NCBI GenBank assembly: GCA_020355945.1 | Contig: CP070627.1 | Location: 5,653,288 to 5,715,117 of the forward strand | Direction of reading: 5' to 3' | DNA from: Candidatus Aminicenantota bacterium | GTDB lineage: Bacteria > Acidobacteriota > Aminicenantia > UBA2199 | DNA length: 61,830 bases | Shown: piece after piece, positions 18,401 through 24,500 of the stretch | Numbering within the stretch: position 1 is the first letter of the stretch | Layout of the letters: every line of letters begins with the position of its first letter | The notes under the pieces: model-generated | Databases searched by the model: none | Told to the model about the DNA's origin: nothing | What the model saw: the letters and a program-made list of their open reading frames with translations, nothing else | Position numbers and translations under genes: made by a program

Positions 18401-18980
18401 AGCTCGTACACATGCCGATCTTGAAAATACCGCCGGGTTTTTTGTCAATACATTGGCCATGCGTAATTTCCCTCAAGGAGAAAAAACCTTTATGGAATTT
18501 TTTAAAGAAGTAAAATTAAATGCATTGATGGCTTATGAAAATCAAAATTACCCATTTGATGTACTGGTGGATAAGTTGGGGATAAAACCCGAACCCAGCA
18601 GGCAAAAGTTGTTTGATACCGTATTCGTTGTCCAGAATGCTGCTGCGGCAAATTTTCCGAAAGAATCTTCCCAAATTAATGACCTGGCCTTTAAACCTTA
18701 TCTATTCCAAAAAAAGGCAACCCAATTTGATATTATTATTCATGCATTTGAAAGTGATTTTGAAATCGTTTTTAAACTGGAATATTGTACAAAACTGTTT
18801 AAAAAAGAAACCATTGAACGATTCTTTCAACATCTGGTAAATATCGCTGAAGAAGTGGTCAATGATCCCAACATAAAAATATCAAAAATAAAAATGTTTT
18901 CCCATTGGGAAGAAGAAGCATTTTTAGTGCATCCCCGTAATGAAAAACCAAACCAATTGGAAATTGATTTTGACCTGTAG
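12330..18980 (+). CDS. NRPS-3: TubC dock-C-A(Thr) with rSAM-B12 insert-PCP-C
   Basis: 2216 aa. The start overlaps the NRPS-2 stop as ATGA, with GAGGA 9 bp upstream. Residues 1-55 are a TubC-type docking domain (LGIILRLKDSDLKIKAPKGK). C1 has MHHIISDG near 215. The A domain starts near 536 and reaches A2 (ILKAGGAYLPID) near 605. It is then interrupted by about 600 residues: a radical-SAM domain with RGCPYHCAYCHKIWPK near 712 and a B12-binding-like domain at about 1029-1190. It resumes at A3 (YTSGTTGKPKG) near 1250. The code is DFWNIGMVHK, the classical Thr signature. PCP serine near 1706, C2 with MHHIIRDG near 1888, tail EIDFDL. I infer activation of threonine and modification, perhaps C-methylation, by the built-in radical enzyme. 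The A6-A7 loop contains a 52-bp hairpin repeat in frame. Confidence 0.95.
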   Translation: MSVLHLFSRLEELGIILRLKDSDLKIKAPKGKLTQALINELKEKKAGIIEFLQKHVQKQREYASIESSEEKEYYALSSAQKRLYILQQMEASNTVYNIPVVVRLEGDLDKKRLEEAVGQLIARHESLRTSFEMKEGEPVQQIHDEVEFEIEYHDAGRKAQSAKRKEERHAPCALRFASTIKNFIRPFDLSIAPLLRVGLIQEGNTKHRYILMADMHHIISDGTSMEIFFKELMALYEGEELEPLQLRYRDYSEWQNKEKEKEWIKQREGYWLARFPGETPVLDLATDYARPAIQSFEGSRVLFEIREGYTRSLKNLALQEDATLYMVLLSIYNVLLSKLSGQEDIIVGTPVAGRGDADLQPVIGMFVNTLALRNYPGGEKPFQAFLEEVREQTLTAFENQEYQFEDLVEQLAVKRDVSRNPLFDAAFSMQNLDILELKIPGLKLIPCEYESRMAKFDLTLQMGETKTRLSAYFEYSTKLFKRETVERFVNYFKEIVTSIINNRKQIISEIEIISPQEKAQLLVDLNNTAAEYPREKTIHELFEVQVKKNPDRVAIIDKDAMTYAELNRESNLLARVLRSKGVKPDSIVGIMMEPSIEMIIAILAILKAGGAYLPIDPTYPGERVRFILEDCEIKILLTETRTIENYSFTTLLGLGFNEDSHAWECQVTPPCPQITHLEALHPVDRTSVNYKKYSRYIGMAMVKHSISLQGTRGCPYHCAYCHKIWPKKHVYRAAEDIFNEVHLYYRQGVRRFVFIDDIFNINIENSRRFFQMIIDNGLDIQIFFPNGLRGDVLTKDFIDLMVKAGTVSAALALETASPRLQKLVGKNLNLEKLMENLEYLCKYYPHVILELFVMHGFPTETQDEAVQTLDFIKSLKWLHFPYFHILKIYPSTDMAVLAQEQGISAKTIARSANLPYHELPDTLPFDRGFTLKCQADFFNQYFMSKERLLHVLPYQMKILNEDEMVQKYNSYLPVDIKSFPGLLEFAGIKEGELELTDLSHEDPMQVPDLDLRMKEVFQEFSQPPSQDAMRILLLDLSQFLSKDKSNILYDVVEPPLGLMYLMTALKREFGSKINGKVAKSRIDFDNYQELKQLVEEFKPDLIGLRTLTYYKDFFHRTAAMIRNWGINIPLIAGGPYATSDYPSLLKDKNIDLVVRGEGEHIICDIVSRMFENNRKLPGENVLQQIPGIAYAPFVPSAPSAPGKNISTNINTFGREIIMMDILMPELAKKSENQPGENLPCTNQPADTAYVIYTSGTTGKPKGVMIEHGNVVRLMINDRFQFDFNEEDAWTMFHSYCFDFSVWEMYGALTYGGKLILIPKIVARDTAGYLEILKKEQVTVLNQTPSAFYNLVNEELQSPFKELHLRYIIFGGEALKPAKLKDWREKYPDVKLINMYGITETTVHVTFKEIEDRDIRLNTGNIGQPIPTLSGFIMDKHLKLVPKGVTGELYIGGEGVARGYLNRPELTTEKFDHDLWDYLDYHDEKASFGQVLNACGGGEAHELHELARINEKLLRGVQGGGFLEKSPPGRRRQKIYRTGDLVRLLDNGDMEYAGRIDHQVKIRGFRVELGEIESQLLTFDNIKEAVVIARQDKNKHWYLCAYIAAEHRAQGAERVVMPDTSKLREYLSHTLPDYMIPSYFVRLERIPLTPNGKLDRKSLPEPVVSVSEAYSAPVDEVEREIARIWSQVLGIEKDIIGRDSDFFELGGHSLNATQVISKIHKVLNVRVLLVELFKTPSIRGLAEAVKGAEKNIFASIPPVEEQEYYPVSSAQKRMFLLHRLKQGDISDNTPEVMIVEGKLKVQHFEKAIRQLIRRHEALRTSFELLDGQPVQRIHKNVDFKLHYLEAEESGIKGIIAAFIRPFELENAPLLRVSLVKLYEKKHILMHDMHHIIRDGISSAVFMNEFVNLYNGNQLPGLKIQYRDFAVWQNQLMQTHIIKKQEAYWLDVFPGELPVLQLPTDYPRPAHQSFEGHSLEVKLSTTLTRDINKMASENGATLFMVLMTIYNILLFKYCGQEDIIVGTVIAARTHADLENTAGFFVNTLAMRNFPQGEKTFMEFFKEVKLNALMAYENQNYPFDVLVDKLGIKPEPSRQKLFDTVFVVQNAAAANFPKESSQINDLAFKPYLFQKKATQFDIIIHAFESDFEIVFKLEYCTKLFKKETIERFFQHLVNIAEEVVNDPNIKISKIKMFSHWEEEAFLVHPRNEKPNQLEIDFDL
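12797..12856 (+). repeat. GCGCAAA and CATGCGC tandem repeats in the NRPS-3 C1 loop
   Basis: About three copies of GCGCAAA followed by CATGCGC/CTTGCGC units encode a basic loop immediately before STIKNFIRPFDLS, the same site as the 171-bp repeat. Confidence 0.7.
14230..16060 (+). other. Radical SAM-B12 cassette inserted between A2 and A3 (Thr module)
   Basis: The insert opens with a linker (HPVDRTSVNY) that in free-standing B12-rSAM enzymes precedes the rSAM barrel. Next come RGCPYHCAYCHK (CxxxCxxC, 4Fe-4S cluster), a barrel with DDIFN, NGLRGD and ALETASPRL, and a C-terminal extension (SKERLLHVLPYQ). A B12-binding-like domain follows (RILLLDLSQ, EPPLGLMYLM, IAGGPYATSDYP, GEGE), ending IPGIAYA just before A3. 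The order is reversed relative to canonical B12-rSAM proteins. No DxHxxG motif is present, which is usual for this class. Confidence 0.88.
15900..15933 (+). repeat. CCCATCTGC tandem repeat after the B12 domain of NRPS-3
   Basis: About three 9-bp units (CCCATTTGT, CCCATCTGC, CCCATCTGC) encode PSAPSAP directly after IPGIAYA, at the junction back into the A domain. Confidence 0.65.
16864..16915 (+). repeat. 52-bp hairpin (REP-like) element inside NRPS-3
   Basis: CCAGGGGGGC and GCCCCCCTGG form a 10-bp stem around a 16-nt centre containing TTTTCTCGAAAA. The same 52 bp, with one mismatch and inverted, lies in intergenic DNA at 61779-61830. Here it is translated, giving a Gly-rich loop before YRTGD. 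Confidence 0.85.
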
Positions 18981-19000
18981 ACCTGTAAAAGGATATCACC

Positions 19001-20716
19001 ATGAACAAGATAAAAACCATTGATTGTTTGTTAATTGGTCATAATGACGTAGATTTTCAAGAGTATGAAAAAAACCTGCGAAAAATGGGGATGAATTCCG
19101 GGGCTTACAGGGACCTGAACTTAAATTTTATCTGGTATGAAAACAAACCCTACTCTCTCTCTGAAATGTTTAACCTGTTGTTTCACCAGGAAAGTTCTTC
19201 ACAATCTTTGCACAATAAAATGAATTTTTGCGAAACCTTTAACGCTGCCATCGCCTATTTGGGAACTTACTTAAACAGGAGGCAGTTTACCTTTGATTAT
19301 GTAAATGATTTCCAGGAGGAGAAAGAGGAATTGGCAAAAAAACTGGAACAGGAAAATATTCGAACCATTGCTATCACGACTACACTGTACACCAGCCCTC
19401 TACCGATTGTTGAAATTATGGAATTTATAAAAAAACATAATCGGGGAGCCAAAATAATCATAGGAGGCCCCTTTGTTTCCACCCAGGTTCGTACGCTTGA
19501 ACCGGTACAATTGGAGTACCTATGGGAATCCCTGGGAGCAGACTATTATGTCAACAGCTCTCAGGGTGAAAAGGCCCTGGTAAACATATTAACAGCCTTA
19601 AAAGACCACTGTCCCCTTGGGGGCATTCCCAATATATATTATAAAACAGGAAATGGTTATGCAGCAGGCCCCCGTGTGACAGAGAACAACATCCTATCGG
19701 AAAATATGGTTAATTGGGATTTATTTTCCCCTGGGCCAGGGCGCTATGTCAATGTTAGGACGGCTATTTCCTGTCCCTTTTCCTGTGCTTTCTGCGGGTT
19801 TCCCGAGCATGCCGGGAAATACCAGGCCGTACCAGCAGCAGCCATCGAAAAGGAATTAAACCTGCTGGCTAAAATAAAAAGCGTGAAGAGTATCCATTTT
19901 ATCGACGATACCTTCAATGTCCCGCTGAAACGCTTTAAAGATATTCTTAAAATGTTGATCAAAAATAAGTATACCTTCAAGTGGCATTCCCATTTCAGAA
20001 GCCAATTTTCAGACAGGGAAACCGTGGAGTTAATGAAAAAAAGCGGCTGTGAAGGGGTTTTCCTGGGATTTGAATCGGGAAATAACCAGATGCTTAAAAA
20101 AATGAATAAAGCCGCTGCAGTAGAGAAATATCATGAAGGTATTGCCCTTTTAAAAGAGGCAGGAATAACCACCTTTGGGTCCTTTATCATTGGGTTCCCG
20201 GGCGAAACCCCCGGAACCGTGCAAGATACTGTCACATTTATTGAAGAAAGTGAAATCGATTTCTTTCGAGCCCAATCGTGGTTTTGTGAACACATCACCC
20301 CCATCTGGAGAGACAGGAAAAAGTATCACCTGGAAGGGAGAAGTTTCGAATGGAAACATGAAACCATGGATTCCTACACGGCCGCTGACCTGGTGGAAAA
20401 GATATTTCTCTCTGTTAAAAATTCGGTCTGGGTACCTCAATATAATTTTGATTTTGATAATATTTTTCACCTGACAGATAGGGGAATGACAGTGGACCGG
20501 GTAAAAAGCTTTCTAAATAGTTTTAACCGGGGGGTAAGGGAGAAAATGGATTTCTCGGATGTCCCAACTGACCCCAATGCCCCGAATGTTTCGCTGGAGG
20601 TTATCAAGGAATTAATGGTGGCATGCGGAAAGCCACCTCACTTTGATAAGGCTTTTGTTAAACCAAAAGAAGAGAAATCAGACCGCCTGGAAAAACAAAT
20701 CAGCTTCGAATTTTAA
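19001..20716 (+). CDS. Free-standing B12-binding radical SAM enzyme, PhpK-like
   Basis: 571 aa in the canonical order: N-terminal B12-binding-like domain (about 100-220; IIIGGPFVS, QGEKALVNIL) then radical SAM domain with SCPFSCAFCGFPEHAG (CxxxCxxC) near 257. The N-terminus (DCLLIGHND, SGAYRDLNLNF) is reminiscent of the PhpK-type radical SAM methyltransferases found beside NRPS genes; I recall this from family knowledge and could not align it. Start ATG follows AAAGGATATCACC; the gene lies 20 bp behind NRPS-3, so it is co-transcribed. The protein ends QISFEF, resembling the EIDFDL/EIDFDF tails of NRPS-3 and the next protein, though it carries no NRPS domain. That suggests recruitment in trans to the assembly line. 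Likely role: C-methylation or another radical modification of a carrier-bound residue. The substrate is unknown. Confidence 0.88.
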   Translation: MNKIKTIDCLLIGHNDVDFQEYEKNLRKMGMNSGAYRDLNLNFIWYENKPYSLSEMFNLLFHQESSSQSLHNKMNFCETFNAAIAYLGTYLNRRQFTFDYVNDFQEEKEELAKKLEQENIRTIAITTTLYTSPLPIVEIMEFIKKHNRGAKIIIGGPFVSTQVRTLEPVQLEYLWESLGADYYVNSSQGEKALVNILTALKDHCPLGGIPNIYYKTGNGYAAGPRVTENNILSENMVNWDLFSPGPGRYVNVRTAISCPFSCAFCGFPEHAGKYQAVPAAAIEKELNLLAKIKSVKSIHFIDDTFNVPLKRFKDILKMLIKNKYTFKWHSHFRSQFSDRETVELMKKSGCEGVFLGFESGNNQMLKKMNKAAAVEKYHEGIALLKEAGITTFGSFIIGFPGETPGTVQDTVTFIEESEIDFFRAQSWFCEHITPIWRDRKKYHLEGRSFEWKHETMDSYTAADLVEKIFLSVKNSVWVPQYNFDFDNIFHLTDRGMTVDRVKSFLNSFNRGVREKMDFSDVPTDPNAPNVSLEVIKELMVACGKPPHFDKAFVKPKEEKSDRLEKQISFEF

Positions 20717-20748
20717 AATAGACAGAAAAATTGAAATGATTGATCATT

Positions 20749-20752
20749 GGAG
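20749..20752 (+). promoter_or_regulatory. Ribosome binding site for GTG start of the decayed-A rSAM protein
   Basis: GGAG lies 9 bp before GTG 20762 and overlaps the alternative TTG codon at 20747. Confidence 0.5.
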
Positions 20753-20761
20753 AAATGTGAA

Positions 20762-23608
20762 GTGAAAAGAGAACAATTAAACCGGGAAAATAACAGTGAA
20801 CAACCAGGCTATTGGTTGGAGACCATCGCAGATGAATTGCAACTGACACGAACCGATTTATGGTCAGAGGTTCGGCAGATAAAAGAGGAGAGGCACAAGG
20901 AACGGACCATCATTGAGTGGTTTGAAAAACAAGTAGAGAAAACCCCGGATAATACAGCCGTTATTGGCCCGGGGAGATGTGCGTCCTTCAGCTTTCTCGG
21001 ATTAAACCAGGAATCCAATCGATTGGCCCATCTATTACGAGAAAAAGAAGTCCAATCCAACTCCATCGTAGGGATATTGCAGGAACCTTCAATTGAGATG
21101 ATCGTGGCAATACTGGCCGTATTAAAAGCGGGTGGGGCTTATTTACCCATTGATCCCGGCACGCCAAAAAATCAACTTCTCACCATATTGGATAATTACC
21201 AGGTCTCCCTCCTCTTGACCACCACTGATATTCTAAAGAACCACTCGATAACCCGGCTGCAAAATAGCGGGATAAACGTTAACATGGAACCGGTAATCAC
21301 CGATAATCGTCCGCAAATCAGGGATTTTGACCGATTACCCTTCCCGGACCGCTCACTGGTGGATTATGAAAAATATAACCGATTCATTGGTGAAGCCCTG
21401 GTAAAGCATTGTATTTCTTTGCAAGCCACCCGGGGGTGTCCGTACCACTGCGCCTATTGTCATAAAATCTGGCCCAAAACCCATGTGGTTCGTTCTGCTG
21501 AAAATCTTTTTAAAGAAGTGCAGATTTATTATGATATGGGGGTGCGAAGATTTGCCTTTATCGATGACATATTTAATTTAAACCAAAAAAACAGCGCACG
21601 GTTTTTTGAATTGGTGATAAAAAATAAACTGGATGTGCAGTTTATATTTCCCAACGGGCTGCGGGGGGACCGGTTGACCACCGAGTATATTGATTTGATG
21701 ATGGAAGCGGGAACCATGAGTGTGGCATTGGCCCTGGAAACCGCCTCACCGCGGCTGCAGCGGTTGATAGGAAAAAATTTACACCTTGGTAAACTCAAGG
21801 AAAATATTCACTACTTTATTGAAAAATATCCTCATATTATCCTGGAGCTCTACGTGATGTTAGGCTTTCCCGGCGAAACCGAGGAAGAAGCAATCACCAC
21901 CCTCAATTTTGTCAAAGGTTTGCAATGCCTCCATTTTGTTTATGTGGCATTCTTAAAAATTTACCCCAATACTGATATGGAGCAGTTGTGCCTGGAAAGC
22001 GGGATTTCCAGGGAGGTTATTGAGAATTCCCAGGACCTGGCTTTTCATGAAACACCAGGAACCCTACCCTTTGATAAAAACTTTGCCTTAAAATGGCAGG
22101 CAGATTTTCTATACCAATATTTCCTATCCAGGGAGCGATTACTACAGGTGCTGCCCCACCAAATGAGACTTTTAACCAGGGATGAAATCATCCAAAAATA
22201 CAGCAGCTATTTATCCGATGATATTAAAAATTTCCAGGATTTGCTGGATTTAGCCGGCATTCAAGAAGAGGAATTGGCTGAAAAGGACTTTTTGGATGAA
22301 AGTGCAGTTCATATCCCGGATTTCAATAAAAAATTAAAAAAACACTTCCAGGCAGCGAACCCCCCGGAAAATAACAATGCACTAAGGATTTTGCTGTTGG
22401 ACTTATCCCAATCCTTCAGCCAGGAGAAAGAGAAATTTAGCAATATGGTGGAACCACCGTTGGGATTGATGTACTTAATGACCTTTTTAAAACAGAAATT
22501 TGGCAAGCAAATCAATGGTAAAATTGCTAAATCCAGGATCGATTTTGACAGTTTTAGTGATCTGAAACAATGTTTGGATGAATTTAAGCCCCATGTAATC
22601 GGGATTCGCACCCTGTCCTTTTACAGGAATTTTTTCCATATCACCACCGCAGCCCTCCGGCAGTGGGGAGTCGATGTTCCGATTATTGCAGGTGGTCCTT
22701 ATGCCACCTGCGATTACCCGGTCATTTTGCAAACCAATGCGGCTGACCTGGTGGTGCTGGGAGAAGGGGAAATCACCTTCAGTGAAGTGATAGAGAAAAT
22801 CATGGAAAACCAGGGGAAATTACCCGGGGAAGCCGGATTAAAGGATATTCCAGGTATTGCCTTTATTTCAAAACAAACCGGACAAAAACAAAAAAACCAG
22901 CCGCAAATGCGTCAAATTCTCATGACAGACCTGTTGAAAGAGCAATTATCCCATCAGCCCACAGATAATCCGAAACCTATCCCTTGCCCACAAAATTTGG
23001 CTTATATCAACGTTTCTTTTGATTTAAAGGGAAAACCCAATAGCTCTTTAACTTCCCATGCAAATATAAGTGGAAGAGTAAAAAATATCGATTTATTCGC
23101 TTTTTCAGAAAATGATAAGATTTTACAATTGTCTCCTTATATAAGGGATGGTTTTATATTTGAAACCTTTACAGCCTTTGCCAACGGAGCCATGTTGGTG
23201 ATACCCGGGCAAGAAAAAGAGGTGGCTGAAATGATAAAGAAAAAGGGGATAACTGTCCTTTTCATCACAACTGCTCTCAGCAATACTGTAGTGGTTCTAC
23301 AAGTGGCAGGGGTGCATCAGGTCAGAGAAATATGGTTTGCAGGACAAGATATTCCCTTCATCCGCGGGAAACAGGAACTGCCCCTCAACGTCTATTGCAC
23401 AACGGCTTTTAAAAATGAAAAAATAAGGAGGTTCACCCGGGAATTAACAGGCATTGCCGAAAAAATAACGGGCCACCATCCCTGGCAAATTCGTGAAATA
23501 AAGTTGTACTCAGACATTAACAGGGATGAACTGGTGGTTCAACTTCCCGGGGATACAACGGATCACTCTGCAGCAAAACTAAAGACAGAAATAGATTTTG
23601 ATTTTTAA
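20762..23608 (+). CDS. rSAM-B12 protein embedded in a decayed, truncated A domain
   Basis: About 948 aa. I chose GTG at 20762 because GGAG lies 9 bp upstream; an in-frame TTG at 20747 overlaps that site. A short C-domain remnant (GYWLETIADEL) precedes an A-domain N-terminus through A2 (VLKAGGAYLPID). The rSAM insert with RGCPYHCAYCHKIWPK starts near 223, and the B12-binding-like domain (RILLLDLSQ to IPGIAFI) lies at about 541-705. Both keep every key motif. The A domain after the insert is wrecked: A3 reads SFDLKGKPNSS, YGPTE is missing, and the protein stops before A6, so there is no A-C subdomain and no PCP. It ends EIDFDF. Adenylation is therefore almost certainly lost while the radical enzyme looks intact. 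I read it as a trans-acting tailoring enzyme descended from an NRPS module; a decaying gene remnant is the alternative. Confidence 0.85.
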   Translation: MKREQLNRENNSEQPGYWLETIADELQLTRTDLWSEVRQIKEERHKERTIIEWFEKQVEKTPDNTAVIGPGRCASFSFLGLNQESNRLAHLLREKEVQSNSIVGILQEPSIEMIVAILAVLKAGGAYLPIDPGTPKNQLLTILDNYQVSLLLTTTDILKNHSITRLQNSGINVNMEPVITDNRPQIRDFDRLPFPDRSLVDYEKYNRFIGEALVKHCISLQATRGCPYHCAYCHKIWPKTHVVRSAENLFKEVQIYYDMGVRRFAFIDDIFNLNQKNSARFFELVIKNKLDVQFIFPNGLRGDRLTTEYIDLMMEAGTMSVALALETASPRLQRLIGKNLHLGKLKENIHYFIEKYPHIILELYVMLGFPGETEEEAITTLNFVKGLQCLHFVYVAFLKIYPNTDMEQLCLESGISREVIENSQDLAFHETPGTLPFDKNFALKWQADFLYQYFLSRERLLQVLPHQMRLLTRDEIIQKYSSYLSDDIKNFQDLLDLAGIQEEELAEKDFLDESAVHIPDFNKKLKKHFQAANPPENNNALRILLLDLSQSFSQEKEKFSNMVEPPLGLMYLMTFLKQKFGKQINGKIAKSRIDFDSFSDLKQCLDEFKPHVIGIRTLSFYRNFFHITTAALRQWGVDVPIIAGGPYATCDYPVILQTNAADLVVLGEGEITFSEVIEKIMENQGKLPGEAGLKDIPGIAFISKQTGQKQKNQPQMRQILMTDLLKEQLSHQPTDNPKPIPCPQNLAYINVSFDLKGKPNSSLTSHANISGRVKNIDLFAFSENDKILQLSPYIRDGFIFETFTAFANGAMLVIPGQEKEVAEMIKKKGITVLFITTALSNTVVVLQVAGVHQVREIWFAGQDIPFIRGKQELPLNVYCTTAFKNEKIRRFTRELTGIAEKITGHHPWQIREIKLYSDINRDELVVQLPGDTTDHSAAKLKTEIDFDF
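21220..22960 (+). other. Radical SAM-B12 cassette in the decayed A domain
   Basis: Same design as the other three inserts: FPDRSLVDYEKY linker, RGCPYHCAYCHK, DDIFN, NGLRGD, ALETASPRL, SRERLLQVLPHQ, then RILLLDLSQ, IIAGGPYAT, GEGE and IPGIAFI. All CxxxCxxC cysteines are present. It is closest by eye to the NRPS-3 insert. Retention of all motifs beside a ruined A domain suggests the cassette is what selection keeps. Confidence 0.85.
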
Positions 23609-23692
23609 GCCCTTTAGACTCAACAATCCGGGAAACACAAGACAGGGTTCAGGGTCCCGGGGCATAAAATTTGTCGTGGAAGGAGATGCACC

Positions 23693-24500
23693 ATGAGTAA
23701 AGATATTTATAAAGAAGTCATATTTAACCGGGAAGAGTACAGGGAACAGTTGGCCTACTGGTCAAAGATAATAACCGCTGACCTGACCGCCATTGATTTA
23801 CCAGTGGACTTTAAAAGCCCTGGTAGAGAGGAAAAAGCGGACACAAACAAGAAAAACGTCAACAACTTCCTGCCGGTGAACATCTCAAAAGAACAATCTT
23901 CCAGGCTGTTAAAATTCAGTAAAAACACAGACCTTACACTATATGTTGTTTTGTTGGCCGGGATTAAGATATTTTTAAATAAGTGCTGCCAAAGTGATGA
24001 AATAGTGATTGTTACGCCGCTGCTGGACCTGGATCAGAACCTGAAAAAGTATGTTAAATACAATAACCGAATCCTTTTCCGGGATTTTGTTGATAGGAAT
24101 TTGACCTTCAAGGAGGTATTAATACAAACCAAAAACCAGGTAATAGAGGTCTATGAAAATCAAAATTATCCCCTGGACCTGGTATTTAAAAAGAAAGGCT
24201 TAACGATTGATCATTTTTCTTTCCTTAACCGGGTTGCTTTTTTATTAAAAAATCTCCAGGATGAAGAAGAAATCATCAACTTAAACCATGATTTGCTATT
24301 TTATTTTGAAAGAGAAGGGAGTGATATCCATGGTAATATCCGATACAATCAACAGCTTTTCAAGAAAGAAACCATAAAAGGGTTGTCCGAGAAATTGCTG
24401 CGAATCTTTGACACCTGCATCAATGATGTCAACAGGAGATTAAAAGACCTGGAAATTTTGTCGGCACAGGAAAAGGAACGGTTATTGTTTCATTTTAACA
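23693..24500 (+). other. N-terminal half condensation domain (c'), type II
   Basis: C-lobe only, visibly divergent from the half-C domains of NRPS-2 and NRPS-7: the GTPV segment is IVTPLLD, and the region after it (KKYVKYNNRILFRD) is unlike INTVLALRNQ. No HHxxxDG. The three proteins encoded just upstream all end in I(D/S)F(D/E)(L/F) rather than GDFGF, which correlates with this different half-C type. Confidence 0.7.

Noticed and set aside
20175..20474. Small plus-strand open frame inside the free rSAM gene, and many minus-strand frames inside the NRPS genes
   Set aside because: They overlap long conserved coding sequence, have no recognisable domain, and consist of low-complexity reverse translations of NRPS motifs.
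20747..20761. TTG start for the decayed-A rSAM protein
   Set aside because: It overlaps the only Shine-Dalgarno match, which is well placed for the GTG at 20762.
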